Source: SAR116 cluster bacterium AG-321-A13 (GTDB lineage: Bacteria > Pseudomonadota > Alphaproteobacteria > Puniceispirillales > Marisalimonadaceae). Taken from it: DNA of 40,629 nucleotides. The DNA lies in contig QBXD01000010.1 of NCBI GenBank assembly GCA_003283875.1, forward strand, positions 1 through 40,629, in the 5' to 3' direction. Below the pieces are notes generated by a model. That model was not told the DNA's origin. It made no database searches and saw only the letters and a list, made by a program, of their open reading frames with translations. How positions within the stretch are numbered: position 1 is the first letter of the stretch; every line of letters starts with the position of its first letter. Of this stretch, positions 9,030 through 16,145 are shown piece by piece. The position numbers were made by a program, and so were the translations under genes.

Positions 9030-10217
9030 ATGAAAACAATAAATGCTGATGTCGTTATATGCGGAGGAGGACTGTCAGGCATGATGTGCAGTTTAGCCCT
9101 AACTAGATTAGGGATATCTATTTGCACAATTGAAAAATCAAATTATTCCCTACAACAAATAAAAGATACTAGATCAACAGCATATCTACTTCCATCGATA
9201 AATTTCTTAGTTAAAACCGGGATATGGAAGCATCTTTCGAAAAATATAAATCCGCTTAAAATACTTTCTATCATCAACAGTAAAAATGGTTATCCATTCA
9301 ATCAAGTTTTGAATGAAACTCAGTTCAATGCCAAAGAAATTTCTAAAGAATATTTTGGTTGTAATATTTCTAATTGCGAAACAAAGCAAATACTCATGAA
9401 ATTAGTAAAGAAAGATAAATTGATAAATTATATTAACAATGAAATTGTCAATATTGAAAATTTTGAAGACCATTTAATTATAAATCTTAGAAATAAACTA
9501 AGTATTAATACAAAACTTCTTATAGGTGCTGATGGAAGAAATTCTTTTATAAGAAATTATCATAACATTAAAACACAAATAACAGACATTAAACAAAAAG
9601 CTGTTACTTTTATAATTCAACACCAAAAATCTCATAACAACATTTCGTATGAAATTTACAATACAGGTGGACCTTTTACAACTGTACCACTTAAAAGCAA
9701 AGAAGAAAAAAGGTCTGCTGTGATTTGGGTTAATGATAGTATAAAAATAGACAAACTTCTAGGTTTAAATAAGTTTGAGCTTCAATCTGAAATAAATAAA
9801 AGGTCTTGCAATAAGTTGGGTGAAATTTCGGTTGTTTCTGAATTACAATCTTCTAATGTCAACGCACAATTAGCTGATAAATTTGTAGACAATAGAATGA
9901 TATTGATAGGTGAAGCTGCTCATGCTTTGCCACCGATTGGTGCCCAAGGTTTGAATTTAACTATTAGAGACATTAAGGTAATTTTCAATTTAATTAGAAA
10001 ATATCAATACTCAATAGGCTCTAATGAGATGGTTGCTGAATTTAATGTCAAGAGATTACTAGATGTAAAAATACGTACCACAAGCGTGAATATTTTAAAT
10101 AAAATCTCTTATTCAGATAATTTAATTATTAGAAGAACAAGAGATCTAGGCTTAAGCTTTTTACAACAGGCAAAACCTATTAAATACTTACTTATGAGAT
10201 ATGGATTAGGTTCGTAA
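9030..10217 (+). CDS. UbiH/UbiF/Coq6-type FAD monooxygenase
   Basis: The 395-aa flavoprotein of the PHBH fold hydroxylates aromatic rings. The ADP-binding motif is CGGGLSG (residues 11-17), the DG motif is GADGRNS (166-172) and the second FAD motif is GEAAHALPPIGAQGLNL (294-310; Glu where Asp is usual). In proteobacteria this family performs ring hydroxylations in ubiquinone synthesis, which I take as the likely role. Nothing in the neighbourhood confirms it, and the exact ring position cannot be assigned. It is a single gene with an ATG start; upstream is the divergent aldehyde dehydrogenase, and downstream is a long non-coding gap. Confidence 0.85.
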   Translation: MKTINADVVICGGGLSGMMCSLALTRLGISICTIEKSNYSLQQIKDTRSTAYLLPSINFLVKTGIWKHLSKNINPLKILSIINSKNGYPFNQVLNETQFNAKEISKEYFGCNISNCETKQILMKLVKKDKLINYINNEIVNIENFEDHLIINLRNKLSINTKLLIGADGRNSFIRNYHNIKTQITDIKQKAVTFIIQHQKSHNNISYEIYNTGGPFTTVPLKSKEEKRSAVIWVNDSIKIDKLLGLNKFELQSEINKRSCNKLGEISVVSELQSSNVNAQLADKFVDNRMILIGEAAHALPPIGAQGLNLTIRDIKVIFNLIRKYQYSIGSNEMVAEFNVKRLLDVKIRTTSVNILNKISYSDNLIIRRTRDLGLSFLQQAKPIKYLLMRYGLGS

Positions 10218-10281
10218 GTTTGAGAAAAAAAACCGGCTTGAGACTTCATTATAGTATATGCAAATTATTTGAGGTAAAAAT

Positions 10282-10341
10282 ATGTTACAATATTATATTA
10301 ACTGGAAAAAAACAAATAAATTGGCGAAAGCAAAAACTTAG
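10282..10341 (+). other. Possible 19-aa leader-type ORF
   Basis: ATG at 10282 follows GAGGTAAAAAT, a good ribosome-binding site. The frame encodes 19 residues, Lys-rich toward the end (NWKKTNKLAKAKT), and stops at 10341. The stop sits in the symmetrical AAAAACTTAGTTTTT. I know of no homologue, and at this length chance is a real alternative. Confidence 0.2.
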
Positions 10342-10618
10342 TTTTTCTGATTTTGGAGTTGCTTGGATTTAAATCATAAAAGGTGTTTTAGTAAGACTAT
10401 TAGCTTATTATTTTTAATTATTTAATGTTTTTTTATAGATATTTCTGCATAAAATTGCACATTTAGGACAAAGTAAAAATCAACCATTTCTTTATGTTCT
10501 TCGTATTTATAATTGAAGGGCTTTTTTAAGGATGATTGCATTAGAACAATAGTTATATTTTATAAGAAAATTATAAAATTTCTTAACCCAGTGAAAAATA
10601 AAAAAAAATAAAATTCAA

Positions 10619-10712
10619 TTGTAGACTAAATTGTAGACCAAATAATTATAATTCTATAAAATCTAATAAAATCAGATGATTAAAATGAAATAATGAGGAG
10701 GTTCCCTCCGCC
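10619..10712 (+). repeat. Dispersed element copy C (most complete)
   Basis: Reading 5' to 3': two GTAGAC units 12 nt apart (10621-10626 and 10633-10638); AATAATTATAATTCTATAAA; AATCTAATAAAATCAGATG; TTAAAATGAAATAATGAGGAGG. It ends in the hairpin GGAGG (10697-10701), TTC, CCTCC (10705-10709). It can be used as the reference for the family. TTGTAG (10631-10636) and TATAAA (10655-10660) are 18 nt apart, a plausible but unproven sigma-70-like spacing. Confidence 0.8.
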
Positions 10713-10762
10713 ATAATTTACAGAAACGTTCAATATATACAGATATGTAAATAACCATATGT

Positions 10763-10790
10763 AACTAAAAAAAGCCGTTTAGTTTTTTTT
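10763..10790 (+). terminator. Rho-independent terminator-like hairpin
   Basis: AACTAAA (10763-10769) pairs with TTTAGTT (10778-10784) across an eight-nt loop containing GCCG and runs into a tract of eight Ts ending at 10790. It is more than 540 nt beyond the UbiH-like stop, so it more likely ends a transcript that begins inside the gap. Confidence 0.5.
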
Positions 10791-10960
10791 GAAGTTGCCA
10801 AAATTATATGGTGTAGTTCTAATTTTATATTGTTCCTTTTTCGTGCAACTAATATATATACTAATAATTTCTTTAACTGGGAAACTAATTATTTTGACAA
10901 TTTTTAAATTTATATATCCTAATATTTATCAGTCCTTATATAGCAAAGGTATATTTAAAA

Positions 10961-11968
10961 TTGTCTAAGTTGAACCTGATTATAATAATTTTTTTCTATA
11001 AATTTTGTTTCCTAATATCCGTTAATATATACGCTCAAGAAACTATTTTAAAAAAAGAAAAATTCAATGATTTGTATAATTCAATTGTAAGTATTCATTC
11101 AATAATTCCTAGTGAAGCAAGAACTTCAAAAAGCCTTGGAACTGTCAGACAAGGTAGTGGAGTAGTAATTGATAATAAAAATATACTCACAATTGGCTAT
11201 ATTGTTCTTGAGGCGAGTGAAATCAGCATCGGCTTATCTAATGGAAAAAAAATACCTGGAAGATTAATTGCGTACGATTTTGAGACTGGTTTTGGTTTAG
11301 TTTCCCCTATAATTCCAACAAAATTAAAATCTCTAAAAATAGGTGACTCAAGTAACATTAAAATGGACGATTCTATCTTTATACTTCCTTCACCAATTAT
11401 GGGTATTGGTTCTTTAGCTAAGATGGTTTCTAGAAGGCCCTTCGCTGGTTGGTGGGAATATTACTTAGAGAAACCTATTTACACTTTACCAAATAATCCA
11501 GCTTGGGCAGGAGCCCCTTTAATTAATTCCCAGGGTGAAATAGTGGGAATAGGTTCTCTTTTCATTAGAGATGCTGTAAGCCCGGAGATAATATCTCCAG
11601 GAAACATGTTTGTTCCTATTAATCTTTTAAAACCAATCATGAAAGATTTAGTAAGATATGGTCGTAGAACTTCAAATGTTAATCCTTATATTGGATTATT
11701 TTCAGATGATAATAGTGGTAAAATAGTTGTTACTAAAGTTAGTAAAGATGGACCTTCTTATAAAGTCGGAATTAAGCCAGACGATGAAATAACAGCAGTA
11801 AATGGACAATTTGTTAATAATTTAGAATCTTTTTATAAAACTGTCTGGAGTTCTGGAAATTATGGAGTAATGATTAAAGTTGATGTAATGCGGAATGGAA
11901 AAAAAATGAATTTTAACATACGTTCAATTAATAGAATGGATTATTATCTTAAAAGCAACTCATACTAA
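10961..11968 (+). CDS. HtrA/DegP-like periplasmic protein with lost catalytic triad
   Basis: The 335-aa protein has a signal peptide (hydrophobic residues 5-23, probable cleavage after IYA at about 25), a trypsin-like domain with GSGVVID at 65-71, and a C-terminal PDZ domain from about 235 to 320. All three catalytic positions appear replaced. The TNNHVV motif reads TIGYIV (Tyr80), the TDLAL motif reads TGFGL (Gly110), and GNSGGPL reads AWAGAPL (Ala183). It is therefore probably a pseudoprotease that binds unfolded envelope proteins or peptides without cutting them. The start is TTG at 10961; the frame is intact over its whole length, which argues against simple decay. The PNPOx-like gene follows after 25 nt. 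Confidence 0.85.
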   Translation: MSKLNLIIIIFFYKFCFLISVNIYAQETILKKEKFNDLYNSIVSIHSIIPSEARTSKSLGTVRQGSGVVIDNKNILTIGYIVLEASEISIGLSNGKKIPGRLIAYDFETGFGLVSPIIPTKLKSLKIGDSSNIKMDDSIFILPSPIMGIGSLAKMVSRRPFAGWWEYYLEKPIYTLPNNPAWAGAPLINSQGEIVGIGSLFIRDAVSPEIISPGNMFVPINLLKPIMKDLVRYGRRTSNVNPYIGLFSDDNSGKIVVTKVSKDGPSYKVGIKPDDEITAVNGQFVNNLESFYKTVWSSGNYGVMIKVDVMRNGKKMNFNIRSINRMDYYLKSNSY

Positions 11969-11993
11969 ATAGTCATACTAAAATATTATATAA

Positions 11994-12548
11994 ATGAAAG
12001 TTTTTCAAAAATTAGATGATTTTTTGAACTTTGGCTGGGCACAGATTTCTCGGGGAAAGGCTGACAAAAAATCGCCTGCTAGACACCCTACCTTTGTTAC
12101 ATCAAGTGCGGATGGCTTTCCAAATGCCCGCACGTTAGTTATGAGACGGTGCGACAGGCAAAATAACCAGATAGAGTTCCATACAGACAACTTATCTTCA
12201 AAAATGTTGGCCCTTAAAGAGAACCCACGTGCTGGAATTCACATTTGGCTACCAAAAGTGCAATTACAAATTCAGATGGATGTTGTTGTTGAAGTTAAGG
12301 CTGGCGACATTACTATTCCATACTGGAGAAATGTTCCAACTAACTCCAGGATAGCTTATGGAACTATTCCTGGTCCAGGTACTGTCATTGGAAGCCCCCT
12401 TGCCTATAATCATGCCCCAGATCAGCAACGTTTTGCCGTTTTGGTATGTAATATACAATCAATTCAGCTATTGCTTTTAGGGACTAAACATATTCGTGCT
12501 TATTACAAAAAGACAACTAATTGGCAAGGAGAGTGGCTCTCTCCTTAA
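11994..12548 (+). CDS. Pyridoxamine 5'-phosphate oxidase-family flavoprotein
   Basis: The 184-aa protein has the FMN-binding split-barrel pattern of the PNPOx family: NARTLVMRRCD, then IEFHTDNLSSKMLALKENPRAGIHIWLP, and a C-terminal RAYY...WQGEWLSP resembling the pyridoxine-phosphate-oxidase tail. It is shorter than canonical PdxH (about 210-220 aa) and the C-terminal substrate residues differ, so I do not call it pdxH. It may oxidise another amine or reduce a cofactor. It is somewhat richer in G+C than its neighbours. It lies 25 nt after the HtrA-like gene, and repeat copy D follows directly. Confidence 0.8.
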   Translation: MKVFQKLDDFLNFGWAQISRGKADKKSPARHPTFVTSSADGFPNARTLVMRRCDRQNNQIEFHTDNLSSKMLALKENPRAGIHIWLPKVQLQIQMDVVVEVKAGDITIPYWRNVPTNSRIAYGTIPGPGTVIGSPLAYNHAPDQQRFAVLVCNIQSIQLLLLGTKHIRAYYKKTTNWQGEWLSP

Positions 12549-12569
12549 ATTCTTTAAGTCTTTAGAATG

Positions 12570-12617
12570 TAATAAAAACAGATTATTAAAATAAAATATT
12601 GAGGAGGTTGTCTCCCC
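12570..12617 (+). repeat. Dispersed element copy D (3' half) with hairpin
   Basis: TAATAAAAACAGATTATTAA and TAAAATATTGAGGAGG match the 3' half of copy C. The hairpin is GGAG (12603-12606), GTTGT, CTCC (12612-12615): same stem as B and C, different loop. The 5' tandem-GTAGAC part is missing. It lies between convergent genes, where no leader function is needed. Confidence 0.7.
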
Positions 12618-12633
12618 AGTGATGAGGAAATTT

Positions 12634-12939
12634 TTATGAAATTATTTCATCAATATTGTTGTCAACTATTACTGGATTTTCATAAAATTTTATTTTAGGT
12701 GGTGAATACCTGTCTGTAATCCATTTAACCCTATCTTCATCAAACCAACTTTTTGCATTCTCTATATTATCAAAACAATAAACTCCGCCTGCTAGATTTT
12801 TTGAAGTATCACAGATATAGTTTTTTCTAATTAAACCTGGAGTATCTTTGTAAATGGGTGATGTTTCTAAAAACTTCTCTTTTAGAAGTGAACTAGTTAA
12901 TTCTTTATCTATATTAAAGGTAACAACTGCAATTATCAT
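12634..12939 (-). CDS. YdhR-like putative monooxygenase
   Basis: The protein of about 101 aa begins MIIAVVTFNID. It has the YdhR-family pattern: an early beta strand, then a TPGLIRKNYICD segment, GGVYCFDNIENAKSWFDEDR and a final strand near FYENPVIVDN. The fold is a dimeric alpha+beta barrel; E. coli YdhR is annotated only as a putative monooxygenase. I start at ATG 12939, preceded by AAGGA, instead of an upstream in-frame TTG or ATG. Its ATG shares one base with the TAA stop of the epimerase gene, which implies translational coupling. Function unknown; the context suggests a small-molecule pathway shared with the epimerase. Confidence 0.75.
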   Translation of the reverse strand: MIIAVVTFNIDKELTSSLLKEKFLETSPIYKDTPGLIRKNYICDTSKNLAGGVYCFDNIENAKSWFDEDRVKWITDRYSPPKIKFYENPVIVDNNIDEIIS

Positions 12940-13841
12940 TATAAATATCCTTTTAAATATTTTTTCCAATCATGTGCCGGGTTAAACCCTAAAACATCTC
13001 TAATTTTCTTTGAAGATAATATTGACTCATATTTTTCCATATCTCTTCTCATTTTAACATTTGGAAAAAATTGCTTAATTATTTCCTCAGTTGTTAAGCT
13101 AACTGAGTTAATATTATGGGTAACATTAAAAACCTCATAACCAAGTCCATCTTTTTTAATACACAGTTCTATCGCTTGAGCTAAATCTCTTGCATCAATA
13201 TAATTAAAGAGGTTTCTTAATCTTATGCTTGGATTTTCACAAAACTCTTCAAATCTATGATATTCGTCAGGTTCAATTATATTACCAATTCTTAATGCAT
13301 AAATATCAATACCGGTTCTTTTTTGAAAAGATTTACCAGTTTTTTCGTTCAACACTTTTGAAAGCCCATAGCTATCTGTAGGACTTGTTTCATAATCTTC
13401 TTCAATTGGAAGCCATTTAGGAATTGGATTACCCTGGGCAAAACAAAAGCCATATGTTGTTTCCGAGGATGCAAAGATAATTTTTTTTATTCCTAGTTTT
13501 GTAGCGGCTTCCATGACATTATAAGTGCCTAATGTATTAATACGAAAAGTTTCATTGTCTGGCTTGACTAAAATTCTTGGTATTGCTGCTAAATGAACAA
13601 CTGCTCTGAAATTTTTTATACCTTCACCTAATTTAAGCTCTGGTATATTTGCATAACCTGATAAAGCATTAAAGACTTGACCAGAGTCAGTTATATCTAA
13701 GTTTATATTATCTACTCCATTCATCACAAGTGGAACAAGATCAGCATTTACGACAGAATATCCTTTTTCTAACAAATATTGGATTAAATGCTTACCAGCT
13801 TTTCCACTTCCACCCGTCACAAATATTTTAGGTTTAGTCAT
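12939..13841 (-). CDS. NAD-dependent epimerase/dehydratase (extended SDR)
   Basis: The 300-aa protein is an extended short-chain dehydrogenase. The Rossmann motif TGGSGKAGKH is at residues 9-18, the active-site SSETTYG precedes, and YGLSK supplies the Tyr-Lys pair. Such enzymes act on nucleotide sugars or other hydroxylated compounds with a bound NAD. There are no glycosyltransferase or polysaccharide genes nearby, so a sugar-nucleotide role is not supported by context. GAGGAATTC before the ATG supports the start. It is the first gene of a coupled pair with the YdhR-like protein, and its upstream gap contains repeat copy E. Confidence 0.88.
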   Translation of the reverse strand: MTKPKIFVTGGSGKAGKHLIQYLLEKGYSVVNADLVPLVMNGVDNINLDITDSGQVFNALSGYANIPELKLGEGIKNFRAVVHLAAIPRILVKPDNETFRINTLGTYNVMEAATKLGIKKIIFASSETTYGFCFAQGNPIPKWLPIEEDYETSPTDSYGLSKVLNEKTGKSFQKRTGIDIYALRIGNIIEPDEYHRFEEFCENPSIRLRNLFNYIDARDLAQAIELCIKKDGLGYEVFNVTHNINSVSLTTEEIIKQFFPNVKMRRDMEKYESILSSKKIRDVLGFNPAHDWKKYLKGYL

Positions 13842-13880
13842 GAATTCCTCAAACGTTATAATTTTTAAAAATTACTATTT

Positions 13881-13952
13881 TAGATTAAATTATAGATTGA
13901 ATAAATATTGTTCTAATAATTAAATTAAATCAAATGATAAAATATTGTAACT
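13881..13952 (+). repeat. Dispersed element copy E
   Basis: TAGATTAAATTATAGATTG at 13881-13899 is the tandem unit with C-to-T changes and the same 12-nt period. It continues through a TTCTAATAATTAAAT block to ATGATAAAATATTGTAACT (13934-13952), identical to copy A. The GAGGAGG end is replaced by GTAACT. It lies in a divergent promoter region, upstream of the AhpD-like gene. Confidence 0.7.
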
Positions 13953-13973
13953 CTTGAAAAGAAAGGTTATCAA

Positions 13974-14378
13974 ATGCCCACTTTATCACCACCTCAAAAT
14001 CCAGAGTCTAAACCTCGTGTAAAAGCTATTTTCGATGATATTCGTGCCACGCGTGGTAACGATTTCATAAATAATTTATGGTACTATCTTGCCTTCAATG
14101 AAGATTTGCTTGAAAATACTTGGAATGATGTAAAATCAGTGATGGCTAGACCTAGTCATTTAGATCCTATGACCAAAGAACTTATCTATGCAGCTGTTTC
14201 TATAGCTAATAGTTGTGAGTACTGTATTCACTCTCATACCGCTGCAGCTAGAGCCAAAGGTATGAATGATGAAGTATATGCCGAGTTTCTATCTATTGTG
14301 TCTCTTGCCGGTAGGACTAATCATCTTCTAAATGGAATCAAAGTTCCCATAGACCCTGAATTTAATAACCAGAATTAG
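13974..14378 (+). CDS. Carboxymuconolactone decarboxylase/AhpD-like protein
   Basis: The 134-aa helical protein carries the AhpD-type motif NSCEYCIHSHTAAARAKG: a CxxC redox pair followed by His. This motif is typical of alkylhydroperoxidase-like members rather than true carboxymuconolactone decarboxylases. A thiol peroxidase or reductase role is therefore likely. AAAGG precedes the ATG. It is the first of a pair with the RidA homologue (48 nt downstream); the element upstream (copy E) ends 21 nt before the start codon, so it may supply the promoter. Confidence 0.87.
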   Translation: MPTLSPPQNPESKPRVKAIFDDIRATRGNDFINNLWYYLAFNEDLLENTWNDVKSVMARPSHLDPMTKELIYAAVSIANSCEYCIHSHTAAARAKGMNDEVYAEFLSIVSLAGRTNHLLNGIKVPIDPEFNNQN

Positions 14379-14426
14379 TTGATTTTCTAATTAAGCTTTA
14401 GATATGTATAATGAAAGGATTTAAAA

Positions 14427-14828
14427 ATGATTACTCGGCACACCAGCCCGAAAGTGAGCGAACCTGCACCCAAGCTTTGGTCTAATTGTATTGTATGTGA
14501 CGGCATAGCATATATTGCTGGATTAACGTCACGAAATGCGGATGGCGTAACGATTGATGGTAAGGATGAATACGAACAAACCAAAATCATTTTTGAAAAA
14601 CACAAGGCTTTGATTGAAGTAGCTGGTGGCACAATGGCTGACTTCACCAAACTGACCATTTACGTAACACGCATTCAAAATAACAAAATGGTCTGGAAGG
14701 CTAGGGCTGAGTTCTTTAAAGGCAATTTTCCAGCCTGTTCCCTAGTCGAGGTTTCAAACTTGGCAAGTCCTGAAATATATGTAGAAATTGAAGGCATTGC
14801 CCATATAGGAAAAGGTGTCCATCAATAA
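14427..14828 (+). CDS. RidA/YjgF-family protein with altered key Arg
   Basis: The 133-aa protein belongs to the Rid family. Canonical RidA hydrolyses enamine/imine intermediates from PLP enzymes using an Arg in PARS and a Glu in EIEAIA. Here the first motif reads FPACSLVEV, with Cys104 at the Arg position, while Glu120 is kept in YVEIEGIAHIG. It therefore probably belongs to a non-archetypal Rid group. GAAAGGA precedes the ATG. The first 60 nt of the gene are about 52% G+C, well above the surrounding sequence, which suggests recent acquisition. Confidence 0.87.
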   Translation: MITRHTSPKVSEPAPKLWSNCIVCDGIAYIAGLTSRNADGVTIDGKDEYEQTKIIFEKHKALIEVAGGTMADFTKLTIYVTRIQNNKMVWKARAEFFKGNFPACSLVEVSNLASPEIYVEIEGIAHIGKGVHQ

Positions 14829-14854
14829 AAACTCATAAAGTTGGAAGCTAAAAC

Positions 14855-14920
14855 ATAGATTGAAAAATTATAATTCTATAAATATGGATGAAGCAAATGA
14901 CTAACATAAAGTACTGAGGA
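14855..14920 (+). repeat. Dispersed element copy F, ending in a used Shine-Dalgarno
   Basis: ATAGATTGAAAAATTATAAT at 14855-14874 and then TTCTATAAA match copy C. It continues with GCAAATGACTAACATAAAGT and ends ACTGAGGA. The terminal GAGGA (14916-14920) is the only plausible ribosome-binding site for the amidotransferase gene. The CTCC arm that would hide it in copies B-D is absent. Confidence 0.65.
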
Positions 14921-14928
14921 ATTTGTTT

Positions 14929-15639
14929 TTGTTTAATTTATGTATTTTACAAGCTGGACCAATAAACAAAAATCTTGTTTTAGATTACCCTTCATACGAT
15001 CAGATGTTTTCATTACTTTTGAAAGATAAAATTAAATATTGGAATGTAAATGTTTTTAATATTTACGAAGATATTTTTCCTCAAAATTTGGCGTATTATA
15101 ATGGATTTATTATAACTGGAAGCGCTTACGGTGTTTACGAAAATCATACATGGATTAAAAAACTTTTCGATATTATTAATAAAATTGTTAATTTTAAAAT
15201 TCCTTTGCTTGGAATATGCTTTGGACATCAAGCTATTGCTCAAGCTTTAGGTGGACACGTAACAAAATCTTCAAAAGGTTGGGGTATTGGAATAAAAGAA
15301 ATAACAACCAAGAAATATAATAGTTTGTTAGGTGATTTTAATAAATTAAACTTAATTTTTTTCCATCAAGATCAAGTTGTTAAACTTCCGAAAGAAGCAG
15401 AATTGTTAGCTAGTAACTCATTCTGTAATATATCTTCTTTTTCAATTGGCGGCTCAGTCCTAACTCTTCAAGCTCATCCTGAATTTAATCATGATTTTAG
15501 CCTGAAACTGTTAAAAGCAAGAAAATCTAATATTGAACTTTTAACTTACTTAGAGGCAGAAAATGAACTTAAAACATTAGATCATGATGGTGAACTTATT
15601 ACACCTAACATTATCAAATTCCTTGAGCAAAAATGTTAG
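14929..15639 (+). CDS. Class I glutamine amidotransferase (GMP synthase-like)
   Basis: The 236-aa protein is a free-standing class I glutamine amidotransferase domain. The nucleophile is in GICFGHQAIAQALGG, and the His/Glu of the triad are in QAHPEFNHD. An IITGSAYGVYE segment matches the family's oxyanion region. It resembles GMP synthase-like amidotransferases used in diverse catabolic or biosynthetic routes, not GuaA itself, which carries an ATPase domain. I prefer the TTG at 14929, nine nt after GAGGA, over the TTG at 14923. The HIT gene follows after a short gap that contains a second trace of the repeat. Confidence 0.87.
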   Translation: MFNLCILQAGPINKNLVLDYPSYDQMFSLLLKDKIKYWNVNVFNIYEDIFPQNLAYYNGFIITGSAYGVYENHTWIKKLFDIINKIVNFKIPLLGICFGHQAIAQALGGHVTKSSKGWGIGIKEITTKKYNSLLGDFNKLNLIFFHQDQVVKLPKEAELLASNSFCNISSFSIGGSVLTLQAHPEFNHDFSLKLLKARKSNIELLTYLEAENELKTLDHDGELITPNIIKFLEQKC

Positions 15640-15650
15640 TATTAATTTTT

Positions 15651-15683
15651 AATTCAGTGATATAATTAGAAAATATTGAAGGA
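15651..15683 (+). repeat. Degenerate element tail (I)
   Basis: AATTCAGTGATATAATTAGA and then AAATATTGAAGGA align with the CAGATTATTAAAATAAAATATTGAGGAGG end of copy D. The final GAAGGA (15678-15683) is the Shine-Dalgarno of the HIT gene. Only the 3' end is present and the match is imperfect. Confidence 0.4.
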
Positions 15684-15689
15684 TTGATT

Positions 15690-16064
15690 TTGAGTAACTG
15701 TATTTTTTGTAACTTACCACCACAGAGAATAGTTCATGAATATAAACATTTTTATGTAATAAGAGATGCTTTTCCAGTTACTCCACTACACTCACTAATA
15801 ATAACAAAAAGACATGTTGTAAGTTATTTTCAATGCTCAAAAGCAGAACTTGAAGAAATACCAATAATATTAGACACACAAAAAACAGAACTAAAATACT
15901 TAGATAATGAAATAAGAGGTTACAATATTGGAATGAATATAGGAGAGGATGCGGGTCAATCTATTTTTCACTGTCATATTCATATAATTCCTAGAAGAGA
16001 GGATGATAGTCCTAACCCTAGAGGTGGCATAAGGGGAGTCATACCTGATAAACAAAATTACTAA
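15690..16064 (+). CDS. HIT-family nucleotide hydrolase
   Basis: The 124-aa protein is a histidine-triad nucleotide-binding protein, hydrolysing nucleotide phosphoramidates or dinucleoside polyphosphates. The start SNCIFCNLPP is typical of the family, and the triad reads HCHIHIIPR near residues 100-108. The Gly-rich tail GGIRGVIPDKQNY is family-like. I choose TTG at 15690 (six nt after GAAGGA) rather than TTG at 15684, which would leave no spacing. It is downstream of the amidotransferase on the same strand, with the YHYH gene 81 nt further on. Confidence 0.88.
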   Translation: MSNCIFCNLPPQRIVHEYKHFYVIRDAFPVTPLHSLIITKRHVVSYFQCSKAELEEIPIILDTQKTELKYLDNEIRGYNIGMNIGEDAGQSIFHCHIHIIPRREDDSPNPRGGIRGVIPDKQNY

Positions 16065-16100
16065 TTTTTTAACAATTATATTTAAAATTTAATAAAAAAC

Positions 16101-16137
16101 TAACAAAATCTAATACCGTAGAATAATATTTGAAGGA
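16101..16137 (+). repeat. Degenerate element tail (J)
   Basis: AAAATCTAATA (16105-16115) is identical to copy C, followed by TAGAATAATATTTGAAGGA resembling the element's 3' end. The AAGGA at 16133-16137 is the ribosome-binding site for the YHYH gene. The match is short and could be convergent AT-rich sequence. Confidence 0.3.
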
Positions 16138-16145
16138 CGAGAAAA

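Larger units (their letters stand above)
10218..10960 (+). other. 743-bp non-coding gap with repeat, mini-ORF and terminator
   Basis: This is the only stretch above 300 bp without a convincing gene. It holds a 19-codon reading frame (10282-10341) behind a GAGG Shine-Dalgarno, the best-preserved dispersed repeat (10619-10712), and a terminator-like hairpin with eight Ts (10763-10790). No tRNA or rRNA is visible. The ordering of a promoter-like block inside the repeat and a terminator about 110 nt later could define a small RNA. That is inference; the gap may simply be recombination scar tissue. Confidence 0.6.

Noticed and set aside
10701-10712. TTCCCTCCGCCA resembles a tRNA 3' end in copy C.
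   Set aside because: No cloverleaf can be folded upstream, the other copies change these bases, and the GGAGG partner explains the CCTCC as a simple hairpin.
14929-15639. Glutamine amidotransferase as EgtC for ergothioneine synthesis.
   Set aside because: EgtC is a class II (N-terminal nucleophile) amidotransferase. This protein is class I with the GICFGHQ nucleophile and lies 2 kb away on the other strand.
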